A stretch of DNA of 64,000 nucleotides, taken from NCBI RefSeq assembly GCF_002886045.1, contig NZ_CP025791.1, forward strand, positions 952,001 through 1,016,000, read 5' to 3'. A program made the translations under genes and the position numbers. The notes beneath the pieces are model-generated. The model had not been told where the DNA came from, searched no databases, and saw only the letters and a program-made list of their open reading frames with translations. Source of the DNA: Flavivirga eckloniae. GTDB lineage: Bacteria; Bacteroidota; Bacteroidia; Flavobacteriales; Flavobacteriaceae. Positions 38,800-48,500 of this stretch are shown here, in pieces (position 1 is the first letter of the stretch; every line of letters begins with the position of its first letter).

Positions 38800-39996
38800 T
38801 TAATTCAATTTGCTTTTTAATATGTTTTCTAGAGTTTCTCTATCCGGATTTTTATCTAAGATTTCCCCATTCTTTCCTATTAGATACTTAGTGGGTAATG
38901 CTTCTATATAATAGCTTCTGGAAACATCGGTTTCTTTATCTGAGGCTATGATGCACTGTGTCCAGGGAAGATTGTTCTCGGTCAATGCTTTTTTCCAGGA
39001 GTCAATATCCGGATCGTCCGAGATACTTATAATTTCAAAGCCCTTATTCTTATAGTTACCATAAAGTTCTTTTAAATATGGAAACTCATCTACACAAGGT
39101 GCGCACCAATAAGTCCAAAAGTCAAGCAGCACAACCTTACCTCTATAGTCCTTCAATGAAACAGGGATATTCGATTGATTTTGCAAGGTGAAATCTGGTG
39201 CAGTTTTACCTATAGCCAATTTTTTAATGACCTCTAAATTGTGGACACATTCCTTATAATCACTGCTATAAGCAATGGAACTATCAAAATTGGTTATCAT
39301 AGCTTCTAGTTCTTCCTCTGTGAATACCTCTGTACTCATGCCGTCTCCTTCATGAAGCAAAACATATGGTGCTGCGATAGCTTTAGGATGATTTAATATG
39401 AATGTTTTACGCGTATTATGCAGTAAAGTGTATTGTTCTGTTTCTATAGCATTTAACGTCTCTTCTATAGCATATATCTCTTGTTCATTATTATTTTTAA
39501 GTGCTACTGCATAGCGTTCGATAAGTTTATCTATTTTTTTAAATCTGGGTAATGCTTTTATGGAATCTCTAGTTCTGCTAAAACTCTGGTATGATTGATT
39601 TTCTATACCCCCTTTAATAATGGGTTTTAAAACCGTAAATTCTTCTTCTATTTTTGGGAAAGAATCTATGGTAATCATAATATCTTCTGGTTCTAAAAAG
39701 AATGAGAAACCATACACTTCATTTATAAGTATATTAACAGGTTTGGAGTGGAGCATTTTTCCAGAAAAAGAAAACGTTCCGTCTTTAATAGTGGTTTGGT
39801 CTATGATAAACTCATCGCCATTTCCTGTCCATTCAACAATTGAAATGGTACCAGTATCAAGTCCGTTAATCGTCCCGGAAATTTGATACGTACCTTCGTT
39901 GTTAGTCTTACAACCTATAAGCTGAAAGACCAAAATGAATATACATATGTGTTTTATAAACTGCACGGTACTTGCATTTAAATTATTAGTGACCAA
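38800..39996 (-). CDS. DUF4369-TlpA thioredoxin-fold lipoprotein (paralog 1)
   Basis: 398 residues. A lipobox LIGC (C29), an N-terminal beta-rich DUF4369-like region (about 35-140), a helical linker and a TlpA/ResA-type thioredoxin domain with active site W-C298-A-P-C301 (FWTYWCAPCVDEFP). It would reduce disulfides at the periplasmic face of a membrane. The start overlaps the previous gene's end by 11 bases, and the stop is one base from the DsbD-domain gene. Start choice: ATG at 39996 gives a long signal region, but no better in-frame ATG is evident. It is the most diverged of the three paralogs. Confidence 0.9.
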   Translation of the reverse strand: MVTNNLNASTVQFIKHICIFILVFQLIGCKTNNEGTYQISGTINGLDTGTISIVEWTGNGDEFIIDQTTIKDGTFSFSGKMLHSKPVNILINEVYGFSFFLEPEDIMITIDSFPKIEEEFTVLKPIIKGGIENQSYQSFSRTRDSIKALPRFKKIDKLIERYAVALKNNNEQEIYAIEETLNAIETEQYTLLHNTRKTFILNHPKAIAAPYVLLHEGDGMSTEVFTEEELEAMITNFDSSIAYSSDYKECVHNLEVIKKLAIGKTAPDFTLQNQSNIPVSLKDYRGKVVLLDFWTYWCAPCVDEFPYLKELYGNYKNKGFEIISISDDPDIDSWKKALTENNLPWTQCIIASDKETDVSRSYYIEALPTKYLIGKNGEILDKNPDRETLENILKSKLN

Positions 39997-41182
39997 AAAT
40001 GTCTTTCAGTCTTGAATCTAATTCTTCTTCGCGAAGGTTTTTTGCGATTATTTTTCCCTCTTTATCCAGTAAATAGAAATAGGGTATGTACGGCACATTA
40101 TATGTGTACGATACTAGCTCTTCTTCTTCGGCTTCTTCCTTTTCTATTAACTGAGGCCAAGGGTTTTTATGCGTTTTTAATGCTTTATACCAAGCCGCTC
40201 TATTTGGATCTCTAGAGATATGGACAATTTCAAAACCATCATCATGGTACTTACTGTACAACTCGTTAAGGTGTGGAAAGGTTTCTACGCATGGCTTGCA
40301 CCAATACGCCCAAAAATCTACTAATACATATTGTCCTTTAAATTCTGAAAGTGATGTTTGCCCTCCTTTATCATTTTCCATTGTAAATTGTGGAGCGGTT
40401 GCACCCAAAACCAGGTTTATGGATTTATTAATATTTTTTTCTAAAACCTTAAACTGTGGTGTCGCGTTAAAATTCTTTTTGCCATGGGTCAAAAACATTT
40501 TCATTTCCGCTGCACTAAAAATTTCTAAGTTTTCATTGTTCAATATGATTATTCCTGCTAAGGAGTTGCTTAATTGTATGATACTCTCTTTTTTGGCAGC
40601 CTCAAAAGTTGCTAACAAATTTGTAAATGCGTTATCAACCAAAGGGTCGTCGGGTGCTTCACCTGTGCGCTTACTAATGCTATCATATTCAGTAAGAATA
40701 GCCCTGTATTTTCTGGTTTTTTCAGAATCCATAAAATCTTTTCTTGCCGTTATATAGGTTTGGAAATCTTTTGTGGTTGAAGAGGATGTCGTTATGTTAG
40801 GATATACCAATATATTAGAATCCATTACAGGTTCAATATAAGTAGCAACATCTGCTGTTAGGGTGGTTTTTCCTTTATCTAAAATTAACGGAATGTAATA
40901 GAAAACGTCTTCTTCTTTTTTTTTCTGAAAAACCAACGACACTATTTTGGCATCATCTATTTGTCCTGAAAACTCAAACGTACCTCCTTTAATTATTGAA
41001 GTTGAAATGACCTCTGCTTCGTAGATAAAATCTCCTTCAACTAATTTAATTTCTATATCAGGAATTCCAGATATGGTTCCAGAAAGTGTATAGCCTTTTT
41101 GAACGGGTGATTCTTGCTTACATCCTATTAGCAGGATACAAATGGTAATGATATAAGTACCGTTTTTTATGATGTTTTTCAT
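39986..41182 (-). CDS. DUF4369-TlpA thioredoxin-fold lipoprotein (paralog 2)
   Basis: 398 residues. Lipobox LIGC with C21 (TICILLIGCKQES), DUF4369-like domain (GTISGIPDIEIKLVEGDFIY), and a thioredoxin domain with W-C295-K-P-C298 (FWAYWCKPCVETFP). Nearly collinear with the next gene (41234-42439), with long shared blocks such as QFTMENDKGGQTSLSEFKGQ, which marks a tandem duplication. It would act as a periplasmic thiol-disulfide reductase on a substrate linked to the RagAB importer. The gap to the upstream paralog is 51 bases. Confidence 0.92.
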   Translation of the reverse strand: MKNIIKNGTYIITICILLIGCKQESPVQKGYTLSGTISGIPDIEIKLVEGDFIYEAEVISTSIIKGGTFEFSGQIDDAKIVSLVFQKKKEEDVFYYIPLILDKGKTTLTADVATYIEPVMDSNILVYPNITTSSSTTKDFQTYITARKDFMDSEKTRKYRAILTEYDSISKRTGEAPDDPLVDNAFTNLLATFEAAKKESIIQLSNSLAGIIILNNENLEIFSAAEMKMFLTHGKKNFNATPQFKVLEKNINKSINLVLGATAPQFTMENDKGGQTSLSEFKGQYVLVDFWAYWCKPCVETFPHLNELYSKYHDDGFEIVHISRDPNRAAWYKALKTHKNPWPQLIEKEEAEEEELVSYTYNVPYIPYFYLLDKEGKIIAKNLREEELDSRLKDIFGH

Positions 41183-41233
41183 AAAATAGTTTAATTAATG
41201 ATTAATGTATTCCCTTTTTTAGTAACCCAGCTA

Positions 41234-42439
41234 TTAGTGTCCAAAAATGTCTTTCAGTTTTGCATCTAATTCTTCGTCTTTCGGGTTTTTTGCAATTATT
41301 CTACCTTCCTTATCCAGTAAATAGACGTAAGGGTTGTACTTCACAACGTATATATCTGTAATTGATTCCCCTTTTTTAACCTCTACGTTTTCTATAACCT
41401 GCGGCCATGGGTTTTTATGTTTTTCTAATGCTTCATACCAATATTTTTTTTCATGGTCTGTTGAGATATGGATAATTTCAAAACCATCATCATGGTACTT
41501 ACTATATAGTTTATTAAGATGTGGAAAGCTCGCTATACATGGACTACATGTACTTGTCCAAAAATCAACCAATAGGTATTGCCCCTTAAATTCTGAAAGT
41601 GATGTTTGCCCTCCTTTATCGTTCTCCATCGTAAACTGTGGAGCGATTGCCCCCACTTCCACATTTAGAATTCTATTTATTTTCTTTTCTAAAATTTTAA
41701 ACTGAGGTGTGGCTTCAAAATTCTTTTTATAATTGGTAAGAATCATTTTCATTTCCGCTACACTAAAAACATCAAAATATGCATTATTACATATGATGAT
41801 TCCCGCCAAAGAGTTACTTAGTTGCTTAACACATGTTTTTATAACCACTTCATAATCTGCAAATAATGCACTGTTTAACTCACTTCTTTTAACATACCAA
41901 TCTTCGCTAGGTTCGTTGCCTGTGGGCTTAATATTTTTTTCAAAATCTTCAGTAAAAGCGGTTTGTTTTTTACCATTTTCAGTATACATTAAATCCATTC
42001 TTGCTTTAATATATGTCTGGAAATCTTTTGTTATTTGAGAGGCTATTACAAGGTTAGGCGATACTAGTAAATGGCTATTCGAGGGATCATCAAAACAGAT
42101 AGAAGCATCCACTGAGATCGTAGTTTCTCCTTCATCTAATACCAACGGAACGAAATAAGAAACCTCGTCTTCTTTTGCCTTTTTAAATACTAATGACACT
42201 AATTTAATGTTATCTATCTGTCCAGAAAATTCAAACTTGCTGTCTTTAATTTTCGAAGTCGAAATTATCTTTGCTAAATCTACTTGTTCCCCTTCTACCA
42301 TTTTAATTTCTACATCAGGAATTCCCTTGATGGTTCCAGAAAGCGTATAGTGTTTTTGAGCAGATAATTCTTGTGAAAACCCCGTTAGTAGGATACAAAT
42401 GGTAATGATATATATACAGTTTCTTATGATGTTTTTCAT
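41234..42439 (-). CDS. DUF4369-TlpA thioredoxin-fold protein (paralog 3, lipobox lost)
   Basis: 401 residues. The N-terminus MKNIIRNCIYIITICILLTG is nearly the same as paralog 2, but the lipobox cysteine is Phe (TGFSQELSAQ), so it should be cleaved by signal peptidase I and be soluble. The active site is also altered from W-C-x-P-C to T-C298-S-P-C301 (FWTSTCSPCIASFP). Both cysteines remain, so redox activity is still plausible, with a shifted potential or partner. It is the first of the three paralogs, nine bases downstream of the fecR-like gene, and is probably co-transcribed with it. Confidence 0.92.
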   Translation of the reverse strand: MKNIIRNCIYIITICILLTGFSQELSAQKHYTLSGTIKGIPDVEIKMVEGEQVDLAKIISTSKIKDSKFEFSGQIDNIKLVSLVFKKAKEDEVSYFVPLVLDEGETTISVDASICFDDPSNSHLLVSPNLVIASQITKDFQTYIKARMDLMYTENGKKQTAFTEDFEKNIKPTGNEPSEDWYVKRSELNSALFADYEVVIKTCVKQLSNSLAGIIICNNAYFDVFSVAEMKMILTNYKKNFEATPQFKILEKKINRILNVEVGAIAPQFTMENDKGGQTSLSEFKGQYLLVDFWTSTCSPCIASFPHLNKLYSKYHDDGFEIIHISTDHEKKYWYEALEKHKNPWPQVIENVEVKKGESITDIYVVKYNPYVYLLDKEGRIIAKNPKDEELDAKLKDIFGH

Positions 42440-42448
42440 AACATATTT

Positions 42449-43597
42449 TTAATTAATAGTTAATGTATTTCCTTTCTTAGTGTACGTAAATGGTGTGTCT
42501 GCTTTAAATGCCTCTAATATTTGCTCGAGTGTTTCAACATCAAACTTGGCAGTAAATAATTGCTTACTCAAGTATTCATTCTTATTGATGATCGTTATAT
42601 TATACTTTCTTGAAAGCGTTTCTAAAATGGTATTAAAAGGGGTCTTTTTAAATACCAGTTTCCCAGACACCCACGAGGTTGCATTATAAGTGTTAACATC
42701 TGTTATTTTTAATTTTCCAGACCGCGATTGTATGGCAGCACGTTGTCCGGGGACTAGAAACTGTTTCGACGCCTTCGGTTTTTTTGTAGGTTGTATAGCC
42801 ACACTTCCTTCAACTAAAACAGTGCTTGTATTTAAATTTTCTGGATAAGCATTTACATTAAATTGAGTCCCCAATACCTCAATCTTCATATCTTTTGTAG
42901 TCACAATAAATGGATGATCTTTATCTTTTGCGACATCAAAATATGCCTGTCCTATAAGATGAAGGTTTCTTTTAGTGTCTCTGTAATAATGAGTTGGATA
43001 CGTGATGGTAGTACCTGCATCGCAGTATATTTTTGTTCCGTCGGCTAAACGTACTTTTAAATTTTGACCAAAAGGAACAGTTAATATATGTTGTTGTCTT
43101 TCTGAAGTATTTAAAATAGAAACATAGTTTATTTCATTGTTGTATGCTACAGCTATTATCTCACTTTTTTTATTTCTTATTTCTTTTCTTTCTGAAGCAT
43201 TTAAACGAATAACCCTGCCATCTTCCAGCGTTATTTGTGCCGATGTCAATTCATTTAGTGCAATTACAGGAGGAATTCCGGAAACATCCTGATTGTCAAT
43301 AAAAAAATAGCTTCCTACAAGTAATCCAACAAAAATTGCAGCATATTTTAGGTATGGTTTAAACGAAATGATTCTATGACTTGATGTCTTTTTATGTACT
43401 GAAAGTAAGTTTTCAAAATCATCCCACTCGGCGTCCAAATCGATCACATTATAACTCTCAAGATTTTCTTCAATTTCTTTTTGAGAGGTACTATTTAGTA
43501 TTTCCTGATGTGCATCAAGAGCCTCTTGTTCCCTCTCAGTTTGAAAACCAAACCATTTTTTTATTGTAAGCCTTGCTATATAAAAAACGTCTTTCAC
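42449..43597 (-). CDS. FecR-family anti-sigma factor (first)
   Basis: 382 residues. A cytoplasmic N-terminus of about 80 residues, one membrane helix (YLKYAAIFVGLLVGSYFFI), a FecR domain (LEDGRVIRLNASERKEIRNK, VPFGQNLKVRLADGTKIYCD, IEVLGTQFNVNAYPENLNT) and a C-terminal DUF4974 domain (LETLSRKYNITIINKNEYLS). It controls an ECF sigma factor in response to the STN domain of a TonB-dependent transporter. The ECF gene at 43708-44250 lies 110 bases upstream in the same direction and is the obvious partner. It heads the thioredoxin/M16 operon. Confidence 0.95.
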   Translation of the reverse strand: MKDVFYIARLTIKKWFGFQTEREQEALDAHQEILNSTSQKEIEENLESYNVIDLDAEWDDFENLLSVHKKTSSHRIISFKPYLKYAAIFVGLLVGSYFFIDNQDVSGIPPVIALNELTSAQITLEDGRVIRLNASERKEIRNKKSEIIAVAYNNEINYVSILNTSERQQHILTVPFGQNLKVRLADGTKIYCDAGTTITYPTHYYRDTKRNLHLIGQAYFDVAKDKDHPFIVTTKDMKIEVLGTQFNVNAYPENLNTSTVLVEGSVAIQPTKKPKASKQFLVPGQRAAIQSRSGKLKITDVNTYNATSWVSGKLVFKKTPFNTILETLSRKYNITIINKNEYLSKQLFTAKFDVETLEQILEAFKADTPFTYTKKGNTLTIN

Positions 43598-43707
43598 TGT
43601 TCTTCTTTTTCACTAATACAGGCGAAAAGTGAAATGGTACTATTGAAGAGGACAATTTTTTCAAAAAAAATAAAAAAAGGAATAATGAATGTACTATGGT
43701 AGGTGTT

Positions 43708-44250
43708 CTAATTGATATCCAATTTGGATCTAATAGCCAGTAAACCGTTACGTATTTGCGATTCAACAGTTCTTTGAGATATATTCAATTGTATAGCGAT
43801 GTCTTTCTGCTTATATCGCTTAAGCTTGCTTAAAATAAAAATCTCTTTACATTTTTCCGGGAGTTCTTCAATAGCCGCATATAATTGTTTTAAACGAAGT
43901 TCTTTTTCTACAGCATCTGAGTTTTCAATGTAAATAATAATATCCTGGCGTATTTCTTCTATTAATTTACTACGGCGTTCCTTTTTTCGATATAAGTCCA
44001 TATACCTGTTACGTGCGGAACGGTATAAATAGGCATTTAATGAAGAGTTGATCGTAATATCTTTTCGCGACTCCCACAACCAAATAAGTGTTTCTTGAGC
44101 AATATCTTCAGCTTCAACTGTATTTTTACTAATACTTAAAATATACTTAGACAAGCGCTCATAAAATAACTTATAAAGCGCTTCAAAGGCTTCTCTGTCG
44201 CCCTTTTTCATCGCAACATATAAGTATTTTACTCTTTTTTTGGGTAGCAT
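43708..44250 (-). CDS. ECF RNA polymerase sigma factor (first)
   Basis: 180 residues with region 2 (EAFEALYKLFYERLSKYILS, VEAEDIAQETLIWLWESRKD) and region 4 (AIEELPEKCKEIFILSKLKR, QKDIAIQLNISQRTVESQIR). It belongs to the Bacteroidota FecR-linked ECF type. It is divergently placed from a second fecR-like gene (44357), with a 106-base shared upstream region, and followed by its own FecR. It likely drives the SusC/SusD genes and the minus-strand operon when the transporter is occupied. Confidence 0.95.
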   Translation of the reverse strand: MLPKKRVKYLYVAMKKGDREAFEALYKLFYERLSKYILSISKNTVEAEDIAQETLIWLWESRKDITINSSLNAYLYRSARNRYMDLYRKKERRSKLIEEIRQDIIIYIENSDAVEKELRLKQLYAAIEELPEKCKEIFILSKLKRYKQKDIAIQLNISQRTVESQIRNGLLAIRSKLDIN

Positions 44251-44356
44251 TCCTGACTTTATAAATTAACTTTTAAATAACAAATAAAACAAAATAATTA
44301 ACAACCTCTTAAGTATTTTTTCATTTTAAAACGTCATATCTATAAATAAGTTTATT

Positions 44357-45481
44357 ATGTACAACCCTGATATTGTTGTTCTTTCCGAAAAATTTCTGTC
44401 AAATACTATTACAGATAGTGAATTAAAGAATTTAGAATTAGCATTAGAAGACGCTACCAATCTTGGGATTTTTAAGAGCATTGTTAAAGATGATTATTTA
44501 CTAATAACTGATGGTGTCGATTTTAACGGATTAGCATCTTTTGAAAGGATAAAGGGTAGAATATCCCCAGTAAGGTTTCAGCAAAAATTAAAACCTTATT
44601 TCAAGTATGCAGCAATTTTTATTATAGCCCTTAGTCTTGGTTTTTTAATAAAATCGCAGTGGAAATCCCCAGTTGTTGAAGTTTCTAATTTTGTAGAACT
44701 CGAGTTAGAAGACGGTTCTATACAGCGTCTTGTATTAAGTCAAACAGATACGGTACGTACAAAAGCACAAAGTATAATAGGTATTCTAAACAATGGCCGT
44801 TTAACATATCAGAATACTAGCAATAGTAAATTGACTGGTTATAACATTATTCGTATTCCTTATGGGCAACAGTTTAAAGTTCAGCTAAGCGATGGCTCGA
44901 TAGCGCACCTTAATGCAGGAAGTAGCCTAAAGTATCCTGTTCGTTTCTCAAAAGACAAAAAACGTATCGTTTCTCTTTCTGGTGAGGCATTTTTTGACGT
45001 TGCTAAAAATGCTAATAGTCCTTTTATAGTCGAATCGATAGTTCAAAACATTGAAGTATTGGGTACACAATTTAATGTATCTGCCTACCCAGACGATGAC
45101 ATAATTATTACAACGCTCACAGAAGGCGCTATCAAATTAACAGAGATAATGAATCCTCAAAACTCGATGGTACTAAAGCCAAACGAACAAGCAATTACTA
45201 ACAAAAGTAAAGTCCAGTTTAATAAAACACAGGTAAGAACAAATCCTTTTACCAGTTGGATGGATGGTTCATTGGTCTTTAAAGACGATGATTTCGAAAC
45301 GATTATTAAAAAACTACAGCGTAAATATGATGTAAAAATTGAAAACAATAACACAAAATTATTAACTCAAAAATTCACTGCTCGTTTCGATACAGAAACC
45401 ATTGAACAAGTTATGCAATACTTTAAAATAAGTTATGAATTAGAGTATACTATTAAAGGAAATAAAATACGAATAGAATAA
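44357..45481 (+). CDS. FecR-family anti-sigma factor (second)
   Basis: 374 residues with the same layout as the minus-strand FecR: short cytoplasmic region, membrane helix (YFKYAAIFIIALSLGFLIK), FecR domain (LEDGSIQRLVLSQTDTVRTK, IPYGQQFKVQLSDGSIAHLN, IEVLGTQFNVSAYPDDD) and DUF4974 (IIKKLQRKYDVKIENNNTKL). No sigma gene precedes it on its strand. The nearest unpaired one is at 51797-52318, after susD. A terminator-like hairpin separates it from susC. It probably relays the signal from the STN domain of that SusC. Confidence 0.95.
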   Translation: MYNPDIVVLSEKFLSNTITDSELKNLELALEDATNLGIFKSIVKDDYLLITDGVDFNGLASFERIKGRISPVRFQQKLKPYFKYAAIFIIALSLGFLIKSQWKSPVVEVSNFVELELEDGSIQRLVLSQTDTVRTKAQSIIGILNNGRLTYQNTSNSKLTGYNIIRIPYGQQFKVQLSDGSIAHLNAGSSLKYPVRFSKDKKRIVSLSGEAFFDVAKNANSPFIVESIVQNIEVLGTQFNVSAYPDDDIIITTLTEGAIKLTEIMNPQNSMVLKPNEQAITNKSKVQFNKTQVRTNPFTSWMDGSLVFKDDDFETIIKKLQRKYDVKIENNNTKLLTQKFTARFDTETIEQVMQYFKISYELEYTIKGNKIRIE

Positions 45482-45486
45482 AAAAC

Positions 45487-45521
45487 AAAACCAAGTGATG
45501 CTCGAACATCACTCGGTTTTT
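45487..45521 (+). terminator. Hairpin between fecR and susC (terminator or attenuator)
   Basis: AAAACCAAGTGATG (45487-45500) pairs with CATCACTCGGTTTT (45507-45520) with one A-C mismatch and a six-base loop, followed by T. It starts five bases after the fecR stop and ends 51 bases before susC. Confidence 0.65.
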
Positions 45522-45571
45522 AAGCAAGCAATTAACTATCTAATTAATCACTTTAAAAGCACTTTAAAAAT

Positions 45572-48500
45572 ATGAAAAAACTTTTAAATGAGTTTCGGGT
45601 ACTCAACAATTTGTACAAGCCCGATTTAAAGATGAAACTAACCTATATTTTGTTTTTCTCTACATTTCTTCAAATTCAGGCAAATGGCTATTCACAAGGG
45701 ACTAAAGTTAGTTTGAGTTTTGAAAACGAATCCATTGAAAAAGTATTTGAAGAAGTTGAGGCATCGACAAATTTTAAATTTTTATACAATTCAAATAGTA
45801 TAAATATAAATAGAAAAGTAACTATTAATGTAGAAAACAAATCATTAAAGTTAGTTTTGAAACGACTATTTAAAGGTACCAATGTAAAATTTACAATTGT
45901 AGATAGGCAAGTCATACTTAGGCTATTTAACAAATCTAAACCTCAAATAAATAAGCCCGTTCAGTCAATTAAAACCTCTACTTCCACTATAACAGATCAA
46001 CAAACAATTACAGGACGGGTATTGGATAGTTATGGCGATCCTATTCCTGGTGTAAATATTATTATTAAAGGGACGCAACAAGGCGCATTTACAGATTTTG
46101 ATGGCTCTTATAAAATCCGAGCTGCCGTTGGTGACACGTTGTATTTTACAGGTATTGGCTTTATAGACCAGGAAATAGTTGTTGGTATGGACACGGTTTA
46201 TGATGTGGTAATGAAATATTCGACAATAGTATTAGACGATGTAGATATTTTATATACTGGTTATGAAAAAATTCCTGAAGAACGTGCAACGGGTTCTTTT
46301 GAAAATGTAAGAGAAAAAACGCTTAAGCGTAAAACCGATCAAAATATATTATCAAAAATAAATGGCGAAGTTTCGGGAGTGCTTTTTAATGGTGATGGTA
46401 CTGGTAGGGATATAGATAGAATTATTATTCGTGGTTTGAGTTCTATCAATGCAAATACCTCTCCATTAGTTGTGGTAAACGGTTTTCCAATTGAGGGAAG
46501 TATCAATAACATTAATCCAAACGACATAAAGAGTATTACCATTTTGAAAGATGCTGCTGCAGCTTCCATATGGGGCATTAGAGCTACCAATGGTGTGATT
46601 GTGGTTGTAACTAAAAACGGAAAAAAAAGTAAATCATTATCCGTAGATGCCAATGTAACGACAAGTTTTACTCCTACTATTAATCTTACAGATAACAATT
46701 TAGCCTCTGCAGATGCACAAGTAGATTTTTATGAAGGGTTGTTTAACGCAGGAATTTTTGATTCGGACGTGTTGTTTTCTGGAGCGTTAAACCAAACCAG
46801 TTTTGAAGTAGTACACCCTGTAATTGAAGCTTTACTGTTAGCTCAAGAAGGCCTAATAACATCACAAGAAGCCGAAAATAGATTGGACAGATTAAGACGT
46901 ATTGATGGTAGAGATGAATATACGCGCTTATTTGTTCGTCCGAAGATATGGAATCAATATACTATTGCCCTTAGCGGCGGAGGCGAAAATAACGACTACA
47001 GAGCGTCATTGACCTATAATGGTAATAAAGAAGATTTATTAAATGATAAGAGTGATCAGATAATTGCAAATATTACAAACAACTTTGATTTTAATTCTAA
47101 GCTTCATTTAAGAACAAATATTAATACTTCTTTTACTAAACAACGTTTTTCTACATCAAATCCCGATTTGCAATCTATACAAAGTTCTGATGTTGATCCG
47201 TTAGGATATTTATTCCAGATTCCTTTAAATACCCAAATTTTAGACACTAATGGGAATTACTTGCCAACTGTTGGTATTGGTTCAAATGCTCAAACCTCAC
47301 AATTAGCATTAGACAGTGGTTTTTTACACCCTTGGGAATATAATATTAAACAAGAATTCGACAATCATAATAGCACAGCAAGACAAACCGAATTACGATT
47401 TCAGACTGCTTTATCTTATGACATTAGTGATGCTTTGAAAGCAGAAGTGAGTTATCAGTACGAAACGTCTTCTGGAAACGCTAATAATATTTACAATCAA
47501 GAACGATTTGTAACTAGAAACCTTATTAATCTGTATACTCAGAGAGATGCAGATGGAACGATAACATCTACTCCTGTGCCTGATGGAAGCATTGCAGATT
47601 TTGTAGAAACTAATCTTAACTCACATACGTTTAGAACACAATTAAATTATGATAACGATTTTAAAAATGGACAACACAAAGTAAACGGTATTATTGGGTA
47701 TGAAGCAAGAAAGGTAACTGTAGAACGAAGAGAACGTAGGCTTTTTGGTTATAATAGTGAAACACTCACAAATGCAAACCCAGACTTTACGACTACGTAT
47801 GAACTTGCCGTTTTTCAAGATGCTGAACAAATACCCAACCCTTCTAGAGATCGCTTTGTAGAAAACAGATTCTTGTCTTATTATGCAAATTTAGGGTATA
47901 CCTATGATGATCGTTATACCATTACAGGAAGTACACGATTAGATGATACGAATCTTTTTGGGGCATCAAAAGAATTTAGAAATATCCCATTGTACTCTTT
48001 AGGTGTTAAATGGAATATTGCAAATGAAAATTTCTTCAATCTTGCTGCAATTTCAGATTTGCAATTTAGAGCTACCTATGGTACCAATGGAAATGTAGAT
48101 ACTTCTACCAGTCCATTCTTACAAGCAGGTTTTTTTCAAGGCAATGAAGTATTTACAACCAATAGCGCCTTTGTTTCTACCGTGCCAAACCCACAATTAA
48201 GATTGGAAAAAACTAGAACAACAAACCTTGGTTTGGATATAACATTATGGAATGGCATTGTAGAAGCTAACATAGATTACTACAATAAAGATAGCGAAGA
48301 TTTACTCTCGTTTAGGGCACTTAATGCTACTTCTGGCATTAGAGGATCTTTATTAAATGTAGGAAACCTTACTAATAGGGGTATTGATACAGGGCTTAGC
48401 TTACGTCTTGTTTCTTCTGAAAACCTCAACTACACCACAAAGGCAAATTTTAGCTATAATAGAAATGAAGTGACCAATGCCGAAGTAGAAGACTTTGATG

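Noticed and set aside
40296-40757. 153-codon antisense frame opposite TlpA paralog 2
   Set aside because: Shadow of a well-supported thioredoxin-domain gene; a matching shadow occurs opposite paralog 3 because the genes are duplicates.
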